From NCBI RefSeq assembly GCF_003149245.1, contig NZ_QGDL01000019.1, forward strand, positions 41,487-105,486: a DNA stretch of 64,000 nt. Reading direction: 5' to 3'. Every line of letters starts with the position of its first letter. The stretch's first letter is position 1. The notes below the pieces were generated by a model. The model made no database searches, was not told the origin of the DNA, and was given only the letters and a program-made list of their open reading frames with translations. The position numbers and the translations under genes are program-made. Shown here piece after piece: positions 14,954-23,736 of the stretch. The stretch is from Faecalicatena orotica (GTDB lineage: Bacteria; Bacillota; Clostridia; Lachnospirales; Lachnospiraceae).

Positions 14954-16275
14954 TGGATATTTACAGTATATTGAATTTAAACTTTATTCATTTTCCGGCA
15001 GAGCTTCTGATTTGTGAAGCTGCATTTCTGGCAAAAAAGCCAAGAAGAGAACATTTTATTCCCAGAATGACAGGAACAATGTTCATAACGATTGTGCTGT
15101 CTGGACTTTGGATGAATTTTATAGACTATATTAGTGGTGAATCGTTGATACCTTATGTGTTTTTATATTTGGGATATGCAGTAATTACTGTCCTGCCCAT
15201 TTTCATTAGTTATGATTTGAGTATATTGGAGACAGTATTTGTAATTGCCGGAGGGTATGCAACGCAGCATATGTGTTATGCATTACTCAGGATTTTACTG
15301 TATATAACGAGACAGTCACTAGAGGTTGAGGGTGTCTTGCGTATACTTACGCAGTATTTCTTATATATTTTATGGGCGTGGCTGATATATCTGTTACTGG
15401 TAAAAAAGAATCAGGATAAAGACGGATTACGCAGCGAAGATATCCGTATTGCCATATTTGCACTGGTATTGGCAGTGGCGGCAGTAGGGCTTAGTGTGTT
15501 TTACTCTTATCCACAGAATGCCCCAGTCAATATTTATACGGCAGTGCTTTGTCCGGCCTATGGATTTTTATGCTGTATGCTGGTTCTGAGCATGGAATAT
15601 TATGTCCTTAGAGAGAATCGTATGAAAAAAGAACAGGAAATTATGGAACAGCTTCTGCAGTTGGCAAATGCCCAGCAAAAAAGTTCCAAGGAGACAATTG
15701 ATATTATTAATATAAAGTGCCATGACCTGAAACATCAGCTAAAGACATTTGCAAAAATGGAAGACAGAAGAGACCGTACTGAATACATGAAGGAAGTGCA
15801 GCAGGCAGTTTCCATTTATGATGCGATTTTCCACACTGGATGTGAAGCACTTGATTACATTTTGCGGGAAAAAAGTCTGATTTTCAATGAATATAAGGTA
15901 GCCTTCAGTTGTATGGCAGATGGTACGCTTATTAATTTCATGCATCCGGCAGATATCTACTCCCTGATGGGGAATGCGCTGGATAATGCTATAGAACGGG
16001 TTCTTCTGGAGAAGGAAGAGGAGCGCAGCATCAGTCTGCATATTAAAAAACATCAGGATACGTTTTTGATACGTCTTGAAAACCGCTGTAGCATTGTACC
16101 CGAATTTCAGGACGGTCTGCCGGTTACGGGCAAAAAAGATAAACGTTATCATGGATTTGGTGTGAAAAGTATTCGCTATATTGCTGAAAAATATCATGGA
16201 GAGATGTTTATGAATGTGCGTGACGGCAAATTTATTTTGAATGTTCTTCTCCCTGAAAACAACCAGTTATCCTGA
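14953..16275 (+). CDS. GHKL-type sensor histidine kinase (AgrC-like, module 2)
   Basis: 440 residues from a GTG at 14953 that overlaps the regulator's stop codon. It has about six N-terminal membrane helices with the conserved GGYATQHMCYALL segment, then a signalling helix with phosphoacceptor His in INIKCHDLKHQLK. The ATP-binding domain has LMGNALDNAIERVL (N box) and YHGFGVKSIRYIAEKYHG (G box). It is clearly the paralogue of the kinase at 7694. Its last codons overlap the first LytTR-like half-site of the GH3-2 promoter, and no terminator separates the two genes. Signal unknown. Confidence 0.93.
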   Translation: MDIYSILNLNFIHFPAELLICEAAFLAKKPRREHFIPRMTGTMFITIVLSGLWMNFIDYISGESLIPYVFLYLGYAVITVLPIFISYDLSILETVFVIAGGYATQHMCYALLRILLYITRQSLEVEGVLRILTQYFLYILWAWLIYLLLVKKNQDKDGLRSEDIRIAIFALVLAVAAVGLSVFYSYPQNAPVNIYTAVLCPAYGFLCCMLVLSMEYYVLRENRMKKEQEIMEQLLQLANAQQKSSKETIDIINIKCHDLKHQLKTFAKMEDRRDRTEYMKEVQQAVSIYDAIFHTGCEALDYILREKSLIFNEYKVAFSCMADGTLINFMHPADIYSLMGNALDNAIERVLLEKEEERSISLHIKKHQDTFLIRLENRCSIVPEFQDGLPVTGKKDKRYHGFGVKSIRYIAEKYHGEMFMNVRDGKFILNVLLPENNQLS

Positions 16276-16328
16276 AAAAGTAACCACTTTCCGGGATAAC
16301 GGTAAAAATCCTTTTCCTTTGTTATAAT
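16263..16328 (+). promoter_or_regulatory. GH3-2 promoter with LytTR-like repeat pair
   Basis: Half-sites CCAGTTATC (16263-16271) and CCACTTTCC (16284-16292) begin 21 bp apart. An extended -10, TGTTATAAT (TATAAT at 16323-16328), lies 57 bp after the first GTT, the same geometry as before GH3-1. The first half-site overlaps the end of the kinase gene. A further AACGGTAA at about 16298 resembles half of the palindrome found before the third regulator (40002-40018). Confidence 0.6.
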
Positions 16329-16393
16329 TGCATATAAATGAGAGCCGGTACTCAGGGAAATGTAAGATAAGAGGATTATAGGAGGAAAAGGAA

Positions 16394-19300
16394 ATGATTG
16401 AGTTTTTAGTGGAACTTCTGTCACCATTCTTTTTAAGTCTGGGAGTCAGTCAGGCAGACATCGATAACTATGCGAACCAGTTGAGTGGTTATGTCTATGT
16501 GGTTCTGGGAGTGTCAGTCCTTGTAGCTATTATATTGATTGCAGCGCATTGGTTTGTAAAGAAAGGAACCCGCCATGTGGTACGCTGGAGTGCTGGGCTG
16601 GCATGGGTATTAGTAGTTGCAGTAATTGCCAATATCATTAGTTTTGGACCGATGTATAATAACCTTGCTCCAATTATCAATGGACGGGGTTCGGTATCCG
16701 AAGAGACGGTGAAACATTCCAAAGAGGTTATTCAGAAAGTCGGGGAAGAGGGTATGGTGCTGCTGAAAAATGACGGTACTCTGCCATTAGCATCAGATAT
16801 TAAAACGGTCAATGTATTTGGCTGGGCTTCTGTGTCACCAGTTTTCAGCGGAACAGGATCCGGTGCCAGCGATAGTACGGGCAGCATAGGCATAACGGAA
16901 TCTCTTGAAATGGCAGGCTTTGAGACGAATGATACTTTGATTAATCTGTATAAAGAATATGCGGACGAAAGACCGGGAGCTTTTGAGAACGAAGAAGGCT
17001 GGAGAATGACAGACTGGTCTTTGCCAGAGCCGCCAGTCGATTATTATACGGATGAAATTATGGATGAGGCAAAGGAATTTTCCGATACTGCAGTTGTGAC
17101 AATTGCAAGAACCGGTGGTGAAGGAAGAGATGAGCCTATGGATATGAAGGCTTTGATCGATGGTACATACGATCCGCGGGGTGAGTATGGGAACGCTTTA
17201 TATGATTATTACGATGGTATATATAACAATAATGGTGACTATGATGATTTCGAGCAGGGAGAGCACTACTTAGAGCTTTCCAGTACAGAAGAAGCCATGA
17301 TTGAAATGGTAAGCTCTGAATTTGAGAACGTGATTGTATTAATTAATGCAAATAATACACTGGAACTTGGGTGGGTTGAAAATGAAGCTATTGATGCTGT
17401 CATACTGGCTCCGGGAACAGGCGCTACCGGAATGGCGGCACTTGGAGAAATTTTAAACGGCACCATGAATCCATCCGGCAGGACCGTGGATACCTATGTG
17501 TATGATTTGACAAGCACACCAACTTATAATAATTTTGGAAGTTTTATATTTAACAATACTCAGGAACTGGTTGAGGCCTCTTTAGAGGCAGATCCGGCCT
17601 ATCAGGGAGTACAGGCGTTTGTAAACTATACAGAAGGTATCTATGTAGGGTATAAATTCTATGAGACGGCTGCGGAAGAAGGGCTGATTAATTATGGTGA
17701 AATGGTACAATACCCCTTCGGCTATGGTCTTTCTTATACAGCCTTTACACAGGAGATTGCAAATTTTGCGGACAATGGAAATAGTATTTCTATGGATGTG
17801 ACTGTAACCAATACCGGGGAAGTATCTGGGAAAACCCCAGTAGAAATCTATTACACACCACCATATACAGAAGGTGGAATTGAAAAAGCTTCTGTAAATC
17901 TGATTGAATTTGGAAAAACAGATATACTGGAGCCGGGCGAGTCGGAGACTTTATCTTTCGAGATTTCAAAAGAAAATATGGCTTCTTATGATTCTTCCGA
18001 GTTCAAAGTACCGGGAGGCGGATATATTCTGGAACAGGGAGAATATGCGATTTCTCTTCGCTCCGATTCTCATACCGTCATTGCAGAGGAGCGTTTTATC
18101 GTAGATGAGGATATCATCTATAACGAAGAAGGGAGAGAATCAGATATTCTGACAGCAACAAACCAGTTTGAAGATTATTCTGCCGGGGATGTGACATATC
18201 TCTCCCGTGCCAATGGATTTGCAAATTACAGCCAGGCTATCGCTGCCCCATCCGAGGAAGATTACGCCATGGATGAAGCAACCTTGGCAAGCGTGACAGA
18301 AAAATCAGTTGCCTTCTATGACCCAGCAAAATACAATAACCCAGAGAATGAAATGCCGGTAATGGGTGAGGATCATGGAGTGGAACTGGCAGACCTGACA
18401 GGGAAGGATTATGACGACCCATTGTGGGAAGACCTGCTGGACCAGCTTTCCATGGAAGATATGACTCAGTTGGTCAATCTGGCAGGATTCCAGACGGTAG
18501 CTGTCAAATCAGTAGGGAAGGTGGCTACATTAGACAGTGACGGAACATCAGGCTTAAATGACTGGTATATTCAGGTATATGGAACAGCATATCCGGTAGA
18601 GGTACTGATTGCGCAGACTTGGAACAAAGAGCTGGCATATGATGTGGGCGATGCATTAGCAGCAGAGTATGCAGACTGCGGTATTTATGGCTGGTATGGA
18701 CCGGCTATGAATATACACCGTTCAGCGTTCGGTGGGCGTAACTTTGAGTATTACTCAGAGGACAGCGTGCTTTCCGGGCATATTGCATCCAGTGAGGTGA
18801 ATGCAGCAGCAGAAAGAGGTGTATATGCGTACATCAAGCATTTTGCACTGAACGAGCAGGAAGGAAACCGCTGCAGTATGCTGCTTACATATTCCAATGA
18901 GCAGACAATTCGTGAGATTTATTTAAAACCGTTTGAAATTTCTGTAAAGAACTTTGACTTTGAAAATAACAAACCTCTTGCAGTAATGTCTTCCTTCGTG
19001 TTCATAGGAGACAGATGGTCTGGTGCCAACCCGAATCTGCTGAATACCGTGCTCCGTGAGGAATGGGGATTCCGTGGCATGGTACTGACAGACTGGAATG
19101 GTTCTTATGGATATCAGAATACGGATGACTGTGTACGCAATGGCAATGATGGTATGCTTGGATTTATGCAGCATGAATCCAATAAACTTACAGACACAGA
19201 TTCTGCCACACTGGCAAAAGCACTACGCCAGGCATCCAAAAATATTATGTACACTGTGGCAAACAGTGGAAACTACACAGTAAAAGATACGAATGCAGGC

Positions 19301-19411
19301 GGATTAGATACTATGACCAAGATTTTCATCGGTGTTGATGTTGGGATTGGACTTCTGGTAATCTTGATTGGTGCATTTGTCATTGTCCGATATAGAAAAA
19401 AGACTGGCTAA
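16394..19411 (+). CDS. Membrane-anchored, domain-permuted family 3 glycoside hydrolase (GH3-2)
   Basis: 1005 residues with the same architecture as GH3-1: two membrane helices (about 32-53 and 64-84), a C-terminal-type GH3 domain (EEGMVLLKNDGTLPL), a fibronectin-III-like domain (VTVTNTGEVSGKTPVEIYYT), the barrel domain and a last helix (about 977-998) with a basic end. Active-site segments are DSDGTSGLND, GGRNFEYYSEDS, KHFALNEQEGNR and the nucleophile Asp900 in VLTDWNG. GGAGGAAAAGGAA precedes the ATG. It should sit on the outer face of the membrane. The substrate is not deducible; conserved catalytic segments argue for an active enzyme. Confidence 0.93.
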   Translation: MIEFLVELLSPFFLSLGVSQADIDNYANQLSGYVYVVLGVSVLVAIILIAAHWFVKKGTRHVVRWSAGLAWVLVVAVIANIISFGPMYNNLAPIINGRGSVSEETVKHSKEVIQKVGEEGMVLLKNDGTLPLASDIKTVNVFGWASVSPVFSGTGSGASDSTGSIGITESLEMAGFETNDTLINLYKEYADERPGAFENEEGWRMTDWSLPEPPVDYYTDEIMDEAKEFSDTAVVTIARTGGEGRDEPMDMKALIDGTYDPRGEYGNALYDYYDGIYNNNGDYDDFEQGEHYLELSSTEEAMIEMVSSEFENVIVLINANNTLELGWVENEAIDAVILAPGTGATGMAALGEILNGTMNPSGRTVDTYVYDLTSTPTYNNFGSFIFNNTQELVEASLEADPAYQGVQAFVNYTEGIYVGYKFYETAAEEGLINYGEMVQYPFGYGLSYTAFTQEIANFADNGNSISMDVTVTNTGEVSGKTPVEIYYTPPYTEGGIEKASVNLIEFGKTDILEPGESETLSFEISKENMASYDSSEFKVPGGGYILEQGEYAISLRSDSHTVIAEERFIVDEDIIYNEEGRESDILTATNQFEDYSAGDVTYLSRANGFANYSQAIAAPSEEDYAMDEATLASVTEKSVAFYDPAKYNNPENEMPVMGEDHGVELADLTGKDYDDPLWEDLLDQLSMEDMTQLVNLAGFQTVAVKSVGKVATLDSDGTSGLNDWYIQVYGTAYPVEVLIAQTWNKELAYDVGDALAAEYADCGIYGWYGPAMNIHRSAFGGRNFEYYSEDSVLSGHIASSEVNAAAERGVYAYIKHFALNEQEGNRCSMLLTYSNEQTIREIYLKPFEISVKNFDFENNKPLAVMSSFVFIGDRWSGANPNLLNTVLREEWGFRGMVLTDWNGSYGYQNTDDCVRNGNDGMLGFMQHESNKLTDTDSATLAKALRQASKNIMYTVANSGNYTVKDTNAGGLDTMTKIFIGVDVGIGLLVILIGAFVIVRYRKKTG

Positions 19412-19447
19412 CTTTACCGGTGGGGATGGGGATCCCCTCTTAGGACT

Positions 19448-19477
19448 GAGGGACATACCAGCCATGCCCTCTTTTAT
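19448..19477 (+). terminator. Terminator after GH3-2
   Basis: GAGGG-A-CAT (19448-19456) pairs with ATG-CCCTC (19464-19471) with one bulge, followed by TTTTAT. Fits a rho-independent terminator. Confidence 0.6.
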
Positions 19478-19528
19478 GTTATACTTAGCTAAGAACATAT
19501 TGCTATAAAAACGCACAGAGGTGATGAG

Positions 19529-20716
19529 ATGAACAACCCGCCAGAATATAAATTACAAAAAATCGCAGGCCTGCTAAAGATAGGCATTTTTTACATAACA
19601 GAAAAGGGAGTCTGCTGTTGTCAGGAACATAACTTAAGTAACCCGCTCTATCTATCCAATGCTCTCAGGGAAGATCTAATGAAACAGGCAGAAGCACAAA
19701 CGGAACCGTATATTTACAAGGACGATTATCAGGTTTGTTTTGCCTGTCTGAAAAGCGGCGGCGCTTATTATTTTGCAGGTCCCATGAGCCTTAAGCTACT
19801 GAGCCGTCTGGAACTGCATCAGTATTATCGGCATTATGGGATAAACGGAGATAACGAAAAGAGACTACGGCACTTCACTTTTTCTGAGGTGCTGGATATT
19901 GCCGGTCTGCTGGCCGGGGAAATCCTGCTACGGGAATATAGCTATGACGAACTGAACCGTGCAAATCATTTCATTCAGGACACAAAAGAGCAGATAGAAA
20001 AGGAGCAGGTATTTTTCCAGCTAAAAGAAGACGAGGATGAACTTTATCACCATACATATCAGGAAGAACGGAAACTTCTGGACTGTGTGAGGAACGGAGC
20101 TGTTGAAGATGCGATTCTGTATTCCCGGAATATGGACGTAGACCTCGGGAAGCTTTCGGAAAAGGAGATCAGCCACTGGAAAAATGTGGCTGTAGTGGCG
20201 ATCACACTTTGTACAAGGGCGGCAATCGAAGGAGGGCTTTCGCCATCGATTGCCTACCGCCTGAGCGATTTTTATATTCAGAAAAGTGACTCAAGCAGTG
20301 ATATCGCACAGATTATTGAATACCGGAATCAGGCAGTCAAAGAATTAACCAGCCGTGTCCTGAAACAGCAGAAAAGCAGAAGCATGTCCAACTATGTGGA
20401 GCGATGCAAGGATTACGTTGAGAAGCATTACCGTGAGAAGATATATCAGGAAGAGATTGCAGATGTGCTGGGGATCAGTCCGACTTATCTTTCAAAGCTG
20501 TTCCACCGGGAGACGGAGATGCGCCTGCAGGATTATATTGTACAGGTAAGGGTGGAACACGCGGCCAATTTGCTGATTTATTCAGATGAGAGCATTGCCC
20601 GGATTGCAGAATATGTAAACTTCCCTTCACAAAGTTATTTGGGGAAAGTATTCAAGGCAAGATTTCAAATGTCACCGAAAAAATACAGAGAGTTGAAGAA
20701 GCCGGCAGAATTTTGA
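19529..20716 (+). CDS. AraC-family transcriptional regulator
   Basis: 395 residues from ATG 19529 (GAGGTGATGAG upstream). The N-terminal 150 or so residues form a sensing domain with several Cys (GVCCCQEH, YQVCFACLKSGGAYYFAGP). A helical middle part follows, and the C-terminal 100 residues carry two helix-turn-helix motifs (YQEEIADVLGISPTYLSKLF and ESIARIAEYVNFPSQSYLGK). This layout is common among Lachnospiraceae AraC activators of glycan genes. It lies alone between GH3-2 and the AlbA-type gene on the same strand. It may control the glycoside operon starting at 22314, but the sequence does not prove this. Confidence 0.9.
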   Translation: MNNPPEYKLQKIAGLLKIGIFYITEKGVCCCQEHNLSNPLYLSNALREDLMKQAEAQTEPYIYKDDYQVCFACLKSGGAYYFAGPMSLKLLSRLELHQYYRHYGINGDNEKRLRHFTFSEVLDIAGLLAGEILLREYSYDELNRANHFIQDTKEQIEKEQVFFQLKEDEDELYHHTYQEERKLLDCVRNGAVEDAILYSRNMDVDLGKLSEKEISHWKNVAVVAITLCTRAAIEGGLSPSIAYRLSDFYIQKSDSSSDIAQIIEYRNQAVKELTSRVLKQQKSRSMSNYVERCKDYVEKHYREKIYQEEIADVLGISPTYLSKLFHRETEMRLQDYIVQVRVEHAANLLIYSDESIARIAEYVNFPSQSYLGKVFKARFQMSPKKYRELKKPAEF

Positions 20717-20737
20717 ACAGTAACTAATTCTGTTCAC

Positions 20738-20792
20738 ATTCTAACCACGCGCTTGACAAAATTGGTTAGAATGGTTAGAATGTGGGTAGAAT
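20738..20792 (+). promoter_or_regulatory. Promoter of the AlbA_2-type gene with iterated operator
   Basis: TTGACA (20753-20758) and TAGAAT (20776-20781) are separated by exactly 17 bp. The motif TGGTTAGAAT occurs at 20763-20772, GGTTAGAAT again at 20773-20781 over the -10, and a variant GGGTAGAAT at 20784-20792. An inverted copy, ATTCTAACCA, lies at 20738-20747 upstream of the -35. A repressor bound here would block polymerase; the gene's own winged-helix product is the obvious candidate. Confidence 0.75.
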
Positions 20793-20813
20793 AAAAAGCA
20801 TGGAGGCAATTTT

Positions 20814-22124
20814 ATGAAGTTTCAAGAAAGTGAAACAATAGAACTAAAGCAGATTGTCGTAGAAGATATAAAAAAGGAAATCGTGGCGTTTGCCAACAGC
20901 AAGGGCGGCATTTTGTATGTAGGCGTGGCAGACGACGGTGCGGTTGTCGGCGTGGAAAGTCCGGATCAGACAACACAGCAGCTTACCAATATGGTGCGCG
21001 ATTCTATCAAACCGGATGTGACCATGTTCGTCCGTTATCAAACACTGGAAACAGATGGAAAACAGATTGTAGCCGTCCACGTGCAGCGTGGGACAGACAG
21101 GCCCTATTATCTGGCACGAAAAGGGCTGCGGCCCGAGGGTGTTTATGTACGTCAGGGTACATCGTCAGTGCCTGCCACCGATACAGCCATCCGCCGCATG
21201 ATAAAAGAAACAGATGGCGACAGTTTTGAAGACATGCGTTCTTTAGAGCAGGAGTTGACTTTCCATGCGGCCAGTGCCGAATTTTCCAAGAGAAAGCTAA
21301 AGTTTGGCCCGACGCAGATGAAAACTCTGGGGATACTAAACACAGATGGGATTTACACGGATTTAGGCTTGCTGCTGTCTGACCAATGTACCCACACCGT
21401 CAAGGCGGCCACCTTCGAGGGCACTGACCAAAATGTATTCAAAGACCGCCGGGAATTTTCTGGCTCTCTGCTGGCGCAGATGGATGAAGTTTACGAGTAT
21501 ATTGACTTACGTAATCAGACACATGCCACATTCGACAAGCTGCTGCGGATTGATAACAAGGATTACCCCGAGGTAGCCGTGCGCGAAGCGCTGCTGAATT
21601 CGCTGGTACACCGGGATTATTCCTTTAGCGCCAGTACTATTATCGGTGTTTACACAGACCGCATTGAATTTGTTTCCATCGGCGGCCTGCTCACCGGGGT
21701 TTCTTTGGATGACGTAATGATGGGCCTGTCTGTATGCCGCAATCCAAAGCTGGCAAATGTATTTTACCGTCTGCAGCTCATAGAGGCTTACGGCACCGGA
21801 ATGAGAAAAATCATGGGAGCTTATCAGAACACCGGGAAAGCGCCAAATATTCAGACCACGGACAATGCTTTTAAAATTGTACTTCCTAATCTCAACGTGA
21901 ACGCTGCCCCTGTTCCCGCACCCAAAGCTGCAATCGGCAATGATAAAACAGAACAGATTATGCGTCTGGTTCAGAAACAAGGCGAAATTTCACGACGGGA
22001 TGTGGAAACACTGCTGAATGTGAGTCAAACCACGACAGGCCGGATTTTGAAACAAATGCTGCAAAGCGGCCAGCTACAGCAGCAAGGCAAAGGAAAAAAT
22101 ACGAAGTATACTCTGCCGCGATAA
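20814..22124 (+). CDS. AlbA_2/Schlafen-type ATP-binding domain transcriptional regulator
   Basis: 436 residues from ATG 20814 (GGAGG upstream). The N-terminal AlbA_2 domain (about 1-130; ETIELKQIVVEDIKKEIVAF, NSKGGILYVGVADDG, GVYVRQGTSS) is followed by a RecG-like C-terminal ATPase portion (REALLNSLVHRDYS, EFVSIGGLLTG, YGTGMRKIMGAY). A winged helix ends the protein (QGEISRRDVETLLNVSQTTT). These proteins are common stand-alone regulators in gut Firmicutes and ligands are mostly unknown. Its strong promoter with repeated GGTTAGAAT boxes suggests autoregulation. Confidence 0.9.
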   Translation: MKFQESETIELKQIVVEDIKKEIVAFANSKGGILYVGVADDGAVVGVESPDQTTQQLTNMVRDSIKPDVTMFVRYQTLETDGKQIVAVHVQRGTDRPYYLARKGLRPEGVYVRQGTSSVPATDTAIRRMIKETDGDSFEDMRSLEQELTFHAASAEFSKRKLKFGPTQMKTLGILNTDGIYTDLGLLLSDQCTHTVKAATFEGTDQNVFKDRREFSGSLLAQMDEVYEYIDLRNQTHATFDKLLRIDNKDYPEVAVREALLNSLVHRDYSFSASTIIGVYTDRIEFVSIGGLLTGVSLDDVMMGLSVCRNPKLANVFYRLQLIEAYGTGMRKIMGAYQNTGKAPNIQTTDNAFKIVLPNLNVNAAPVPAPKAAIGNDKTEQIMRLVQKQGEISRRDVETLLNVSQTTTGRILKQMLQSGQLQQQGKGKNTKYTLPR

Positions 22125-22133
22125 GATTCATGG

Positions 22134-22161
22134 GAGCACTCTGAAACATGGGTGCTCTTTT
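22134..22161 (+). terminator. Terminator after the AlbA_2-type gene
   Basis: GAGCAC (22134-22139) pairs with GTGCTC (22152-22157), followed by TTTTC. A 6-bp stem with a 12-base loop; moderate strength. Confidence 0.55.
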
Positions 22162-22313
22162 CGCAAGCGAAACCCCATTTTGTACAGAAAAAGAACAAAA
22201 ATAACATAAAAAAGATATAATAATCTCCCAATCTGCTATAGGATACATACATAAAAACAAAGTGCATGCAGGTTTTTAGTTATTGTTTAACCAAAGGGAA
22301 GGAGAAAAGTATC

Positions 22314-23726
22314 ATGTTAAATTTAGCAACAAAACACAATGACCCGGAACAAAGGCTGGGGTGGAATGAACGGATCGGCTATGCTTCTGCTGCGTTTGGA
22401 TGGAATATGATTAACGGCATCATCGGAACGTTTCTTACGGTTTACTTTACAAACGTCGCATTTTTAGATGCAGCGATTATTTCTACGATTATTGCAGTTT
22501 CAAAATTATTTGACGGTGTCTCAGACTTGATTGTCGGACGTATGGTTGATAATACAAAGTCAAAAATGGGAAAGGCACGGCCCTGGCTGTTACGCATGTG
22601 TATCCCGTTTGCAATTGCAACGGTATTACTGTTCTTTGTGCCACAGAGTTTTCCGACTGCAGTGAAATATGTTTATGTTTTCATTATGTACAACATTGTA
22701 AATACCGTATGTCTGACGGCAATGCAGGTTCCGTATTATTCACTTATTTCGCTGCTGACCAGAAATGCATATGAGAGAGGTTTTCTCGGCAATATTCAGC
22801 AGATTTTCCAGACATTGGGTAATGTTTTCATCAATTCTGTATTTACGATTATGCTGGTGAAGTTTTCAAGCAGTGCAGAAACTTACTTTACACAGCAGGC
22901 ATTTACAGTTACAATCGCGATCCTCTGCCTGATTATGGTACTCGTTACATTAGTTACGGTATTTACAACAAAGGAACGTGTCACAGACAGACCTTCAGGA
23001 GAAAATGAAAAACCAGAACAAAAAGTAAGCACTATGACCGCAGTCAAATCGCTGTTAACGAATAAATACTGGGTTATGATGTTTTTTGCAATGCTGTGTA
23101 TTTTCTTTGTTATCATTTTCTACTCCATAGGCGGCGTGTATTATGCCATTTATATCTTCGGCGATATGGGGCAGGTCAGCTGGATGAACAATGCCATTTC
23201 TATTGCACAGTTTGCGATTATGTTTGTTACACCATTCTTTATGAAAAAGTTTGGAAAGCGCCCGATTTATACAGCGGGTATGTTATGCCTGACACTGGGA
23301 TTTCTGGGATTCGGATTTGTTGATTTTAGTGTTCCGCTTATGATTGTCTTCAATGCTATAAAGGGTATCGGTCTTGGTATGTCAGGCGGAATGGCTATGG
23401 GTATGGTCGCAGACGCGATTTTTTACGGACAGCTGAAATCAGGAGTGAATGCGGTAGGTATGGGAAATGCAGGTGTTTCGGCGGCACAGAAAATCGGTCT
23501 CGGACTTGGCCAGGCGATCTTCGGATGGGTTCTGTCAGGGGCAGGTTTTGATGCGGCGCTGGATACACAGGGGGGCGCACAGCCTGAAAGTGTAATAACA
23601 GCCATTAAATTTATGTACAACTACATACCGATGATTATGTGTGCTTTAATCTTTGTCATGATGCTCGTATTCTTTAACTTAGACAAAGATCTGAAGAAGC
23701 TGAAGGAAGAAAAAGGAATGAAATAG
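22314..23726 (+). CDS. GPH-family (glycoside-pentoside-hexuronide) cation symporter
   Basis: 470 residues from ATG 22314 with GGAAGGAGAAAAG upstream. About 12 membrane helices. The N-terminal segment (RLGWNERIGYASAAFGWNMI) and the loop GVSDLIVGRMVDNTKSKMGKARPW are diagnostic of the MelB/GPH family. It probably imports a di- or oligosaccharide or a plant glycoside with Na+ or H+. It is the first gene of a tight operon with GH78, MBL, ROK and GH1 genes (10 bp to the next start), so its substrate is probably a rhamnosyl-glucoside. Confidence 0.94.
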   Translation: MLNLATKHNDPEQRLGWNERIGYASAAFGWNMINGIIGTFLTVYFTNVAFLDAAIISTIIAVSKLFDGVSDLIVGRMVDNTKSKMGKARPWLLRMCIPFAIATVLLFFVPQSFPTAVKYVYVFIMYNIVNTVCLTAMQVPYYSLISLLTRNAYERGFLGNIQQIFQTLGNVFINSVFTIMLVKFSSSAETYFTQQAFTVTIAILCLIMVLVTLVTVFTTKERVTDRPSGENEKPEQKVSTMTAVKSLLTNKYWVMMFFAMLCIFFVIIFYSIGGVYYAIYIFGDMGQVSWMNNAISIAQFAIMFVTPFFMKKFGKRPIYTAGMLCLTLGFLGFGFVDFSVPLMIVFNAIKGIGLGMSGGMAMGMVADAIFYGQLKSGVNAVGMGNAGVSAAQKIGLGLGQAIFGWVLSGAGFDAALDTQGGAQPESVITAIKFMYNYIPMIMCALIFVMMLVFFNLDKDLKKLKEEKGMK

Positions 23727-23736
23727 GAGATAGCGT

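Noticed and set aside
22201..22230. TATAAT-like element before the GPH symporter gene
   Set aside because: No -35 at a usable distance and the stretch is AT-rich, so I could not support a promoter call.
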